The notes: a model not told the origin generated them from the letters alone. Counted from the stretch's first letter, positions 53,001 through 64,000 are shown. The stretch is 64,000 bases of DNA from Nematostella vectensis (GCF_932526225.1 NC_064036.1:2977501-3041500); one strand, 5' to 3'. Translations and numbers: made by a program.

Positions 53001-56000
53001 TGGAACTCTTGATTTTAGACAAGTTGAATAACTCCATGCCTTGTGAAGCCCATCTTTTTACGGTCTTTCGCATTACTTTAGATTACTTGTGCCCATGATA
53101 ACTCCCTTAGTAGAATGATGGCTGATGTATTTGGTATTTTGTCGTGTCCAGGGGTTTTCTTCGCTCTCTTCGCATCCTGGAATCGCCACGAGGAAGGAGG
53201 AATGGGGGCATAGCTATATAACATGGCCTTCCAAACGAATAATATATAAATTTAGGCATTGCCCAACAGCGAAGCTCCAAACGACCAAATCTTTGCTTTT
53301 TTTTGCTTAATAATTTAAGAACTATTAAATATTATTATTATTATTATTATTTCTTGACGATGTCAACGATTTTACAGGGCAAGCGACCAAATTGTTATAC
53401 TCTCTTCCCCTTCACCCTTGACATCTACAATACACATAACAAGTTTAGTTGTCATGTTTCGGCATCAGGGGAGTTTTACTTTTAGTGACATCATGTGACC
53501 ATCTCATTGCACCCCACTCGGACATTGCGTCACGAAAACTCAAGTCGATGGGTTACCAATATTTGTTACCATATTTGTTTTGTATACCACTTTTTCTTAG
53601 GTATGGGGCTCCGCTCACGTTTGCGCCGCGTGGGAGCTCTGCTATTATTATATGGCTGTACTATATTACCCACTCGTGCCTTTACGAGGTTCAGTATGAT
53701 TACCCACAGGATTCGACGTAAGGCACGCCCCTAATTGTGATTCCCTTATTTCCAGTTCACATACCGAATCGCCCAGACCAGGAAAACGCTGCTTCTGACT
53801 CTTTCATCGCGCTGGAGTGTGAGACTAATGTAAAGTACAATGCCAAGGGCTCACACGCAAGTAAAGTCCCATCTGCTGTCTACTCGCTCTTTGACTTTAT
53901 CAGGGCGCCCCTCGGAAACAGCTGGTTTGGTATCAAGATAGAGGACGACAAGGTCGACCCCAAAAAGAAATACACAAAGGTAAGAAATCAGCTAGGGGTA
54001 TCTCAGGCAATGAACTCCAAGAAGAAATGCACTGAAGAAAAAATGCAAACTACTATCGTTTCTTCTAACAGGTCTGTTTCGAGTTTGTCGATCCTGTATA
54101 CATTCTGACGCTTGTTGATAACAAAGCAAGCTACTATAACAAGACCCTCGCCCTGCCCAAGTGGGACACCCCAGGCATGTACGACTTTGTGACGGGCATT
54201 AGTATGACCCTCGACAGCAGCAATCTTAAGAAGTACGAGTTCCAAGTTGGCTTCTCTGACGAATACGTGCCTGAGAATGGCTTCGTGCTACATGACACAA
54301 GGTAGGTATAGAAGGTCGTTAATAGGAACACCGTGGCGTGCCTAACTGTCCTCAGTAACGAGGTAGCGAGAAGCCAAACGCTCCACCATTTTGCGCTTCT
54401 GTACAGTTAGGAGTAACGCAGAGAATAGCTACCTATCAGATATCGTGTATAAAGCTATTTTTGCAAAGAGACCGTTGTTTGTTTGTTAGTACAGCAACGA
54501 ATTTGTTTCCAGTTAACTTCTTTTGCCTTGTTTTCGCTACAACGTGTATCAAATGTGAGAAAAGGTTGAGTGGAAATGCCTACTTCTCTGATATTAGCAT
54601 TTTTTAGTATTAAATGACGAGTGGTATTTACCCTAATCACCTGCTGTTCTTCCTTTCTTGCAAAATAACCCTAGTCGATAATCTGACATTCTTCCAAATT
54701 TGCAACCATGCGGTTTTATAGGTTGACGTATTACACTGAAGGGAACAAACAGACCTTCAAGGCCAAGGGCAACTACAACAACGTCCCCGGGGTGTCCTTC
54801 AAGACGGTGGTGGATAAAGATGTGAACACAGGCTCCGTCCACGCCGTGGGGAAAGCTACGAGCATCCGATTCCATCAGATCTTGGTGTTAATGGGGCTGC
54901 CTCCAAGTTATATTCCAGACTTCTTCGTAAAGGGATTGAAGTACGTTATTGGCGATGATAAGAATATCATTTTTTTTGTATTTGTCATTTTTTGTCGGAT
55001 TGGATTGTATTTTATATACACAATATTATGATAATGCTATTTCATTATTTTTATCCGTTTTCATCGGCTGACCTTGGGAAGCCTATGCGATATTTTCAAT
55101 TCAATTTAGCAAAAAAAAAGTAATAGGCTTTGTTTATAGATGGTTAATTTGATTTTATCACATTCCAATATTAAACGAAAACAATAACAAAGGTCTGGCT
55201 AACAAGGTTTCTTTAAGACCTTCGCCATAATTTGATGACAATGATGATAAACCATAGTTTGATGTAAATGACATTGCTACCCTCTGACTTGTAATCTCTA
55301 GGAATATCGGATTATGGGACTTTGAGATGAGGCCTGTAGAGTTCGCCAGAGGTCTGTCCAAGGGAGGCATCTTCCGATTCACATCTTCCATCGACGCAAA
55401 TGGCGTTCCCGTCCATGTGGAGATCCTCACCGGCAGGAAGTTTAATAGAATTGTGTTTGCAGTAGGCTTCTCGTTTGATAGAGAGTCGTTTGGAAAATTA
55501 GCGGAGAAACTTTCTGGTATTGGTGTGGATTTCTTGGATAAACTTGGCCTTGAGTTTGAGGTTTGTGATTCCAATTTAATGGAGCCCCATTTCCTAAGTC
55601 CCAAATCGCATGTGGAACCTTGATGACACGATGAGGGACCGAAAAAGTCGTAATATTGAGAATATTGTCAAATCGAGATTATTTCCCATATATTTTACTG
55701 TTAGCGTGGCCAAAAGATTTGTTATATATAGAATATATTTTATCAAGTATTTACCAATCGAATTTTTTGTTTGTCTACTGTACGCATTTACAATCTCGAT
55801 ACAAGTGTTTTAACACTTATAAAAATACATTGATTACGATCATTTTTAGAGTACATCACTTTCACCGCCACGTCACGATCACGACAACTACAATCACAAC
55901 ACGGTAGTCACAATAACGGCCATACCACAAATCACGGCACGGTCACGACAGTATCACGACGTGGTCACGATACAATTACGGCACGGTCACGACAATTTCA

Positions 56001-59000
56001 CGTCGTGGTCACGATACTATCACGGCACGATCACGACGTGGTCACGTCACTATCACGACACGTCTGCCGGTTAATCTCGCTTTCACTTCACAAATAGCCA
56101 AACCTGTAGATGCGAATAAGTTCCGCGCAAAGATAAATTCATTGTTGTCGTTGTAGATTGGCCTCGCGTTCTGTCCGCCTGGTACACAACCTCTGTACGT
56201 CACCTCCACCACGAACTTCGCCAAAGAGCCGCTGCATAGTCAGATAGTTAACCAGGTTCCTCAAGGGCTATTCGCAGGCGCACAGTTGGTGCTTCCCAAG
56301 GACTGCAAGGGTAGCAAGTTCTGTGAGATTACTAAACAGATTGTCGGACCCACTGCAAAGGCGTACATCAACGGTCTCTTCCAATGGAAGAACATTAAGG
56401 TGGCGGCAGGATTTGCAAATATTCATATTGGATTTGGGCTGTACTTCCACAAACTCGAGCTATATGTCCAGGTATGCTTCTAAAAGCCAAGCCAAGTTAA
56501 TATTAAAGGGCCCTTTAGTCAGCCCCGCCTTATTGTTTTCATCCCAAATTGGAAGATAAATTATCTGGGAAAATCTAGAAATAGCCATACAAATACAAAC
56601 TTTTATTCTTCAGATACCCAACACATCACTGGTAGATTATGTTTTGTTGCTATGGAGACTCGTAGAAGTCCTTCGTCGGTTCTGTTGAGGCCTGTAGATC
56701 TTACAAAAATATACCAAAAGCTTCTCTTCATCAGCCAATCGAAATGAATGTTTTTTTTACCCTGGGATAACAAACTGGCGGTTGAAAGATTGATCCACCC
56801 CTGCCAAAACTACAAGAATTTTCGGCTCTTTAAATCCTTTTTTTTTTTAACAATTTTAAGGCGGACTGGAACGACACCACAAAGCACGTCAAGCTAGGAT
56901 TCCGAGCAGATATTAAGATTCCAATCAACGGAGAGATCTACCGGGACGGTATCAAGGCCCCTAGTAACGACCTCTTCCTCTTTGGTGTTCTGGAGTACGA
57001 CTTTCTACAGCAACAGGTGGCAGGAAAACTTGGATTCCGAGGAATGTGGAGAAAGGCATTTTGGATCAACTGGCTATCTCTTGGTAACATCTATTTCGGG
57101 TGAGAGTAGTAAATACGACAGTTAAAGGGCCAATACTTTGTAATAGTCACACATCCTTTCTTTACTAGTGTCTAGCCATTATCGGTTAAAAGTAATTTTA
57201 TCAAATTTGGTCAGTTATTGTCTTTTTATAGTCTCTGTCAGTAGCCATTAGCGTTTTCATTTTTTTTTTGTTATTGAAAGAACTTGGTAGATGAAATATA
57301 CGACTTTGTTTTTAGACAAGCTATTTCATTAATTTATTAGCTAATTTGTCTTTTACTTTTGAATACAACAATAAAAAAAGGTTTTGGCTGACTACCCTTC
57401 TTTAATAAAGGTACAGTGAAAAAAGAGAAAAAATGCAGTTCCTGGGAAAAAACTTACATTCCGCGCTGCTGAGCTCCATAACTCTCTAGGATACCTTATG
57501 TAGTAGACCACGGTTCAATCAGCAGCTTAACTGAATGTATTTAGGATTTTTTTCATACCTCGTTCCTTTTGATGAACAGGCATGTTCAATGATCTTTTTC
57601 CCGATATACTTCTATCTTTCTATCTATCTATAAAATAAATGGAATTGTCTTCTAGTGTGACCTACCAAGTTGGTGCACCCATCCCCATTACTGGCGTACA
57701 GTTTGGGATGCGAGTAGAGTTCGGCTACGATTGTCTCATACCAGCTGATTTCGCAGTAGACGTGAGTAGAAAAGGCTTGGTTATGTAAGTTTAGCTATCA
57801 GACCGGCCAAGAATATCAAGCACTTTGCCAAGGTTATCGTTTTAATAATACTACAATGTAACAAACAATTCATTGATATCGGCTTAAAGGATGTGTGATG
57901 TGTCCCCTACTAATTATTTTTTTTTGCTCTTGCTTCAATCAGCGTTTATTTATTTCTATCGTGTCCCCCCACTTACTCATTGTTCGCACTCTTCACTTGA
58001 TTGCGCTTCTGTTGTGTCCTTTATTAACTTATTTTTCGCGCTTTTCTCTTCATTCAGGGTCACTGTTTTGGAGGCGCCGGGTACGTTGGGGTAGGCAAGC
58101 CACAGTTCTTCCACGCAGACATCACGGCTCTTACAATTGGTAAAATTGCGCGGATGTTGGGGAGTACCCTCAAGCTGCCTAAACCCATAGACGAGACTGG
58201 CTTCCGCGAAAATACCCTCGTAAGTAAGAACGGATTTGCACTATAGGAGAAAGGTTCATTAAATAAGGCGTGTAAGATAAATACCTAGGCGTGTAGGACA
58301 AATACCTAAGGCCTGGTTTCCACTTGAGTTATCACTATGATAAAAGGTTTAGTAAGTAAGACTTAGTAAGACAAATACCTATGACAACGGCTAAAGGCTT
58401 TGGTTACATTTGTTGTGGAATTTTCGGAATAAAGTAATAATTATTTTTATTATTGGCATTTGTGTATTTGTGTAATATGATTATGAAAACAATTTCGGCT
58501 GGCTTTAAGGGATTGTTTGTGGATTGAGATGCCTTCAACCAAATATTGTTATTAGGATTTATCAAACTCGTGTGACTTTTCTTGAAAGAAAAAGACCGCT
58601 GTATTTTAAAATTCCTGTAATAACAATGGCGTCTAAATCCAACGAATGTCCATCAAGTGTTGTTTGGGCTTTTCTCCATCTCCCTTAATTACTGACTACA
58701 GCCAATAAAACGATTTCTCGCCAGTGATTGACATCTGGAATTGTTTGTTATCTTATGGTGGGTTGAGAGACGCACCAGGTTTGATAGTGTTACATTATAT
58801 GACAAGATTCGTGTGTATTTTAAAGGTGTCATACGCCACAGAGGGTGTAGACTTGAGGATCGCGGGCGGACCATACATCCCAGAGGGATTCCAACTCAAG
58901 GGACGAGTAAACATCTTCGGTTGGGAAATCTACGCCCATATTAAGCTCTCATCTTCGGTAAGTACTCGGTATAGATATCGTAAGGACACAGTAAGACGTT

Positions 59001-62000
59001 CATCTTCGGTGTGTACTCCATAAAACTTTCATCTTTGGTGAGTACTCGGTAAGACTATCATCATTGTTGAGTACTCGGTAAGGCTATCATCATCTGTGAG
59101 TACTCGGTAAGGCTATTATCATCATTGGTGAGTACTCAGTAAGGCTATTATCTTCGGTGAGTTCTCGGTAAGGCTATCATCATCGGTGAGTGATCGGTAA
59201 GGCTTACATCATTAGTGAGTTCTAGGTAAGGCTATCATCTTCTGTGAGTACTCGGTAAAGCTAACATCTTCGGTGAATACTCGGTAAGACTATCATCATT
59301 GGTGAGTACTTGATAAGGCTATCATCTTCTGTGAGTAATCGATGAAAGCTATCATCTTCGGTGAGTTCTCGATAAAGCTATCATTATTGTTGAGTACTCG
59401 GTAAGGCTATCGTCTTCGGTGAGTTCTCGGTAAGGCTATCCTCTTTGGTGAGTACTCGGTAAGACTGTCATCTTCGATGAGTAATCGATAAAAGCTATCA
59501 TCTTCGGTGAGTATTCGTTAAAGCTATCATCTTCAGTGAGTACTCGTTAAAGCTATCATCTTCGGTGAGTACTCGGTAAAAGCTGTCATCTTCGGTGAGT
59601 ACTCGGTAAAAGCTGTCATCTTCGGTGAGTACTTGTTAAGGCTATCATCTTCGGTGAGTACTCGGTAAAGCTATCATCATCGGTAATTACTCGGTAGACC
59701 GCTTACTTTCGTTTTTTTCGCGGGCAAACGTTTTGTGGAACTTTTTCTAATCATGACGTATAATCTTTGTCGTAGGCCATACTTTTTGACCTGAAGCCTG
59801 ACCCGGTGCATATTGGCAGCGTCGCAAAGATCGTACGCAGCCCCACGGACTCGAAGCAAGGACCTTGGTTCTACGTGGATGCGCGTAAGGATCCCATCTA
59901 CTGGGATGTAAGTTACAACTAATATCTAAGGGGGGTCAAACGTGGATGGCAAAGCCAAGGCCACGCGTGGCGTCATTTCCTTATAAATATATTGTTGCAA
60001 TGACATAATTATGTAGAAAGTGTTTGCCCGTGAGTGAGATTAAAAAGAAATAACTTTTCAAGAGAAAAATTGTCAGCAATTATATTGTAATAGATGAGGA
60101 TGCCGGGTATTCGGACCGTCTAGGCGGTAATCTTATCTAGGCGGTAATATAAATCAAAATCTATTTTTTAGGTGGCGGGATGAATTTTAATTCATCCTTA
60201 CAATGAAAACGGCTCGATTATTTTTCTAAATATGGAATAATGTTGGGAAATTTATATTTTGAATATTCACAATAACATTGTTTTTGACAAAAACGAGGGC
60301 TACATAGCTATCCTGGCGACTTACTTTTCGCAGGCGTACATTGAGGGTTACATTGTATGATGACTTTGTGATTTCCTGTTGACAGACATACATTGCGGGT
60401 TACATTGTATGATGACTTTGTGATTTCCTGTTGACAGGCATACATTGAGAGTTACATTGTATGATGACTTTGTGATTTCCTGTTGACAGGCATACATTGC
60501 GGGTTACATTGTATGATGACTTTGTGATTTCCTGTTGACAGGCATACATTGAGGGTTACATTGTATGATGACTTTGTGATTTCCTGTTGACAGGCATACA
60601 TTACGGGTTACATTGTATGATGACTTTGTGATTTCCTGTTGACAGGCATACATTGCGGGTTACATTGTATGATGACTTTGTGATTTCCTGTTGACAGGCA
60701 TACATTGAGGGTTACATTGTATGATGACTTTGTGATTTCCTGTTGACAGGCATACATTGAGAGTTACATTGTATGATGACTTTGTGATTTCCTGTTGACA
60801 GGCATACATTGAGAGTTACATTGTATGATGACTTTGTGATTTCCTGTTGACAGGCATACATTGAGAGTTACATTGTATGATGACTTTGTGATTTCCATTG
60901 ACAGGCATACATTGAGGGTTACATTGTATGATGACTTTGTGATTTCCTGTTGACAGGCATACATTGAGAGTTACATTGTATGATGACTTTGTGATTTCCT
61001 GTTGACAGGCATACATTGAGGGTTACATTGTATGATGACTTTGTGATTTCCTGTTGACAGGCATACATTGAGGGTTACATTGTATGATGACTATGTGATT
61101 TCCTGTTGACAGGCATACATTGAGGGTTACATTGTATGATGACTTTGTGATTTCCATTGACAGGCGTACATTGAGGGTTACATTGTATGATGACTTTGTA
61201 ATTTCCTGTTGACAGGCATACATTGATAGTTACATTGTATGATGATTTTGTGATTTCCTGTTGACAGGCATACATTGAGGGTTACATTGTATGATGACTT
61301 TGTGATTTCCTGTTGACAGGCATACATTGAGGGTTACATTGTATGATGACTTTGTAATTTCCTGTTGACAGGCATACATTGAGAGTTACATTGTATGATG
61401 ACTTTGTGATTTCCTGTTGACAGGCATACATTGAGAGTTACATTGTATGATGACTTTGTGATTTCCTGTTGACAGGCATACATTGAGAGTTACATTGTAT
61501 GATGACTTTGTGATTTCCTGTTGACAGGCATACATTGAGGGTTACATTGTATGATGACTTTGTGATTTCCTGTTGACAGGCATACATTGAGGGTTACATT
61601 GTATGATGACTTTGTAATTTCCTGTTGACAGGCATACATTGAGAGTTACATTGTATGATGACTTTGTGATTTCCTGTTGACAGGCATACATTGAGGGTTA
61701 CATTGTATGATGACTTTGTGATTTCCATTGACAGGCATACATTGAGGGTTACATTGTATGATGACTTTGTGATTTCCTGTTGACAGGCATACATTGAGAG
61801 TTACATTGTATGATGACTTTGTGATTTCCTGTTGACAGGCATACATTGAGGGTTACATTGTATGATGACTTTGTGATTTCCTGTTGACAGGCATACATTG
61901 AGGGTTACATTGTATGATGACTATGTGATTTCCTGTTGACAGGCATACATTGAGGGTTACATTGTATGATGACTTTGTGATTTCCATTGACAGGCATACA

Positions 62001-63760
62001 TTGAGGGTTACATTGTATGATGACTTTGTAATTTCCTGTTGACAGGCATACATTGATAGTTACATTGTATGATGATTTTGTGATTTCCTGTTGACAGGCA
62101 TACATTGAGGGTTACATTGTATGATGACTTTGTGATTTCCTGTTGACAGGCATACATTGAGGGTTACATTGTTTGATGACTTTGTAATTTCCTGTTGACA
62201 GGCATACATTGAGAGTTACATTGTATGATGACTTTGTGATTTCCTGTTGACAGGCATACATTGAGGGTTACATTGTATGATGACTATGTGATTTCCTGTT
62301 GACAGGCATACATTGAGGGTTACATTGTATGATGACTTTGTGATTTCCTGTTGACAGGCATACATTGAGGGTTACATTGTATGATGACTTTGTGATTTCC
62401 TGTTGACAGGCATACATTGAGGGTTACATAGAGATTTTCAGCATCTCAGTATACTGTCGTCTGAACTTCACCATGAGCTATCTGGAACTGCTGATCCAAG
62501 GCAACTTCCTCAACCTGATAAAGGCCGAGGTGTACATCGAGGCCAAATACGGCATTACATTTGACTTCCTCTTACCTCAAAGCTTCTACGTCCATGTCGA
62601 AGTTGATCTTAGCGGTATTAACAAGGTAAATAAACTTAATATTTAACATTTGCAATTTCGCTAGGCCCTCAACTAGCTTAAGTGCTATCAAAAGAGCAGA
62701 GTTAAATCAAGATTTAAAAAGAATCCAAAGAGACAGCGTTTTGGTGATTCCTTTTTGGTGAGATAATAGGTTCCGAGCCTACTTGATAAATCTAACAATA
62801 GGCGACTTGCGCTAAGAGAACTACGGAGCCCTAGAAGCGCCATGTGATCGAGCTTATTTTTTTAGAAGTATTTTTATTATATTTTATTGGTTCGTGTTCA
62901 AGTTTTTTTTGTTTCGACTTTCTACGGATCGACTTTTTTACGGATCGGCTTTCTACGGATCGGCTTTCTACGGATCGACTTTTTACGAATCGACTTTTTA
63001 CGGATCGAATTTCTACGGATCGATACGGATCGACTTTCTACAAACGACTTTTTACGGATCGACTTTATACGGATCGACTTCATACGGATCAACTTTTTAC
63101 GGATTGACTTTCTACGGATCGACTTTTTACTGATCGACTTTCTCGGTAAAAAGTCGAGCCTTAGAAAGTCGATCCGTAAAAAGTTGATCCGTAGAAAGTT
63201 GAAATAAAGAAAAACTTGAACACGAACCAGTAAAATATAAACACGATCCTTCTTCACGGTCACATGGCCCTCTAAGGCTCCAGAGATAACGTGACTTTTT
63301 GGGTGGCAATCTTGCGCGCGCTCAGGATTTTTACGACAGAATAACGAAACAAAAAGCAAATTTTTCAGCGCTTCCGAATCTGCCAGAAAGGACTTTTCTC
63401 TGTTGAAATGTTATATATTTTTGTCTTTGTCTGGCGTGAAGGCCGCAGCCGTTTCTGGGGTTATTTTGGCTTGAACTTGCCATGTAAAAAGTCACATGAC
63501 TTCTTAGCGCAAGTCCCCTATTGTTCTCCCTCAGGCACTTGACGAAGCTGCCGCCTGGGTCAAGGGTGCATTCGAGGCTGCGCAAAAGAAGCTATCGGAC
63601 GCCCGCAATCATGTGATAGAGAAAAAAGCAGAGTGTAAGAGGAAAATGAGCTTGAAGTGCGACAACTGCAAGAGAATGCAATGCGCGCGCGCTGAGAGGA
63701 ACTGCAAAGGGGCTTTAGACGCTGCTGGGAAGTGGATCGGCGGAGTAATCAACGCCGCAG
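50061..63760 (+). CDS. Secreted protein with five thrombospondin type-1 repeats and a large unknown region (18 exons, 3' end beyond window)
   Basis: Exons: 50061-50121, 51152-51310, 51440-51610, 51854-52042, 52151-52321, 52801-52989, 53756-53979, 54072-54301, 54722-54940, 55302-55560, 56157-56471, 56861-57099, 57656-57761, 58058-58219, 58826-58957, 59776-59907, 62410-62625, 63535-63760; all phases agree, 1133 residues so far. Exon 1 encodes a signal peptide ([20 protein letters not shown]). Exons 2-6 are phase 1-1 and each encodes one TSR (residues 21-313), with WSxWS-type cores ([50 protein letters not shown]) and R(T/S)R.C strands. Residues 314-1133 match no family I know: alternating hydrophobic/polar, Gly- and aromatic-rich, few Cys, probably beta-rich, ending in a charged Cys cluster ([17 protein letters not shown]). 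Three introns begin or end in splice-junction minisatellites. The exon 10 donor is the weak GAG|GTTTGT. Probably an extracellular matrix or secreted adhesive protein. Confidence 0.88.
50094..50621 (+). repeat. Minisatellite of exon 1 end plus 5' splice site, ~11 copies of 44-48 bp
   Basis: The first unit is the authentic exon 1 end and donor: TTAAAAAGCATAGATGCAAGAG then GTAAGAGCTT. The same junction recurs near 50170, 50215, 50262, 50309, 50357, 50403, 50450, 50498, 50546 and 50590. Nearly all keep GAG|GTAAGAG; one is GTGAGAG and the last has lost the GT. Two units carry TTAGGAGCAT, shortening them. Use of any downstream copy would read GKSLLS and a stop just after the first junction. Confidence 0.95.
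50622..51151 (+). other. Rest of TSR gene intron 1
   Basis: AT-rich intron sequence after the donor array, ending in TTTGCGTCCGCAG. No gene or repeat of note. Confidence 0.6.
52990..53755 (+). other. TSR gene intron 6 with dispersed repeat
   Basis: Bases 53225-53530 match the reverse complement of the repeat in the GPCR copy 3 intron (36600-36960). Shared phrases are CTCCAAACGACCAAATCTTTG, GCTTAATAATTTAA, AAGTTTAGTTGTCATG and TGACATCATGTGACCATCT. An (ATT)n run sits at 53331-53350. Small frames here are noncoding. Confidence 0.6.
55866..56062. repeat. Degenerate CACGAC/GTGGTCACGA minisatellite in TSR gene intron 10
   Basis: Irregular repeats of about 11-17 bp on the theme TCACGACGTGGTCACGA, partly self-complementary. 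It ends 95 bp before the exon 11 acceptor. Copies are too diverged for a clean unit. Confidence 0.75.
57100..57655 (+). other. TSR gene intron 12
   Basis: Ordinary AT-rich intron; a short (TCTA)n tract around 57612-57631 precedes the acceptor TTGTCTTCTAG. Introns 57762-58057 and 58220-58825 likewise show nothing beyond short T-runs and a small local duplication (GTGTAGGACAAATACCTA type) near 58270-58380. Confidence 0.55.
58945..59700 (+). repeat. Minisatellite of exon 15 end plus 5' splice site, ~25 copies of ~29 bp
   Basis: The exon ends CTCTCATCTTCG|GTAAGTACTCGG. The array unit is CTATCATCTTCG|GTGAGTACTCGG plus TAAGG, i.e. the last ten or so exonic bases and the first dozen intronic bases. 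Most units keep the strong GTGAGT donor; variants include TTGAGT, ATGAGT, GTGAATAC and GTAATT. Read through, the exon frame meets a TAA at about 59021. Confidence 0.95.
60331..62409 (+). repeat. Minisatellite of 3' splice site plus exon 17 start, ~40 copies of 52 bp
   Basis: The unit is GCATACATTGAGGGTTACAT followed by TGTATGATGACTTTGTGATT and TCCTGTTGACAG. The last unit's CAG is the authentic acceptor of exon 17 (62410), whose first 20 bases (GCATACATTGAGGGTTACAT) are the start of the unit. A few units are 51 bp (TTCCATTGACAG). Variants are AGAG for AGGG, CGGG, TATG for TTTG and GTAATT for GTGATT. An 830-bp higher-order period is visible. Each unit has an in-frame TGA, so a mis-spliced exon would terminate after AYIEGYIV. 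Confidence 0.97.
62793..63524. mobile_element. Foldback-type element in TSR gene intron 17, ending 10 bp before the exon 18 acceptor
   Basis: Ends AACAATAGGCGACTTGCGCT (left) and AGCGCAAGTCCCCTATTGTT (right) are complementary except one base. Inner arms also pair: GGAGCCCTAGAAG with its mirror near 63270, TTGGTTCGTGTTCAAG with CTTGAACACGAACCAG at about 63215. The left interior (62915-63140) is an array of a ~15-bp unit GATCGACTTTYTACG, ~15 copies, met by three reversed units at 63145-63200. No transposase. Confidence 0.75.
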
Positions 63761-64000
63761 GTAAATTTCTGCTTCTCCTTCAGTATAGATATAAACCTAT
63801 TTCACAAAAGGTTGTCAGGGCAAATGGTAAATGGGTTATGGGTACTAATTATTTGTAAAATTAAAGGTGTTAAATAAAGTCCAGCAATGTAAGAGCCAAG
63901 CATTGGTAACCTTGGTTACTTTCGGTCGGAGAACTGCCATTTGCCAATCGCCATTCCCACTGACAACCATTATTGAAATAGATGTATACTGATCTACGTA
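63761..64000 (+). other. Start of TSR gene intron 18, cut by the window edge
   Basis: It follows the donor GCAG|GTAAAT. No acceptor that continues the frame (phase 1) is obvious before the end, so further exons lie to the right. Confidence 0.6.

Noticed and set aside
60764-62105. Eight similar 66-residue minus-strand frames ([15 protein letters not shown])
   Set aside because: Antisense of the acceptor array; periodic copies of the same artefact.
60331-62409. CRISPR-like appearance of regular 52-bp repeats
   Set aside because: Units are contiguous with no unique spacers and the setting is an animal gene intron; it is a minisatellite.
62844-63359. Overlapping repeat frames ([10 protein letters not shown] plus, [10 protein letters not shown] minus)
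   Set aside because: Readings of the GATCGACTTT array in the foldback element within intron 17.

Overview
The window looks like nuclear DNA of a cnidarian, most likely an anthozoan of the Nematostella type. This is an inference from AT-rich intergenic DNA, short phase-consistent introns, animal families (NECAP, FoxJ2/3, thrombospondin type-1 repeats, WSC/PAN modules, rhodopsin-like receptors) and abundant short inverted-repeat transposons. No database search was possible. Gene models were built by hand from GT/AG junctions and reading phase; the WSC-PAN, FoxJ and thrombospondin-repeat models stay in phase through every junction.

Layout. 1-6 kb: first coding exon of a NECAP-like endocytic adaptor (minus strand, cut off by the left edge), divergent across about 320 bp from a two-exon MADF-BESS DNA-binding protein. 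6.2-12.2 kb: a five-exon FoxJ2/3 forkhead gene whose third intron carries a piggyBac-type non-autonomous element. 12-17 kb: repeats. 17-20.2 kb: a six-exon secreted WSC-WSC-PAN protein (minus). 20.7-46.9 kb: four paralogous two-exon class A GPCR genes, all minus strand, separated by repeats. Three of them have minisatellites at or in the cytoplasmic-tail end. The intron of the first holds a ~5 kb foldback element, and between the third and fourth lies an intron-rich, partly frame-broken transposase-like gene with a RAG1/Transib-like layout. 50-64 kb: a large secreted protein (plus, 18 exons seen, continues past the right edge) with five thrombospondin repeats and more than 800 residues of unrecognised sequence.

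Most unusual observation. In the thrombospondin-repeat gene, three separate minisatellites are each built from an exon-intron junction. The end of exon 1 plus its 5' splice site is repeated about 11 times, the end of exon 15 plus its 5' splice site about 25 times, and the 3' splice site plus start of exon 17 about 40 times. Each array lays a ladder of near-identical decoy splice sites beside the authentic one. I know of no named class for this; I call them splice-junction minisatellites and treat them as the best candidate for something undescribed here.

A second theme is minisatellite growth in coding tails of the GPCR cluster, with frame switching between paralogs, and a third is the density of foldback/MITE-like elements, some abutting splice sites.
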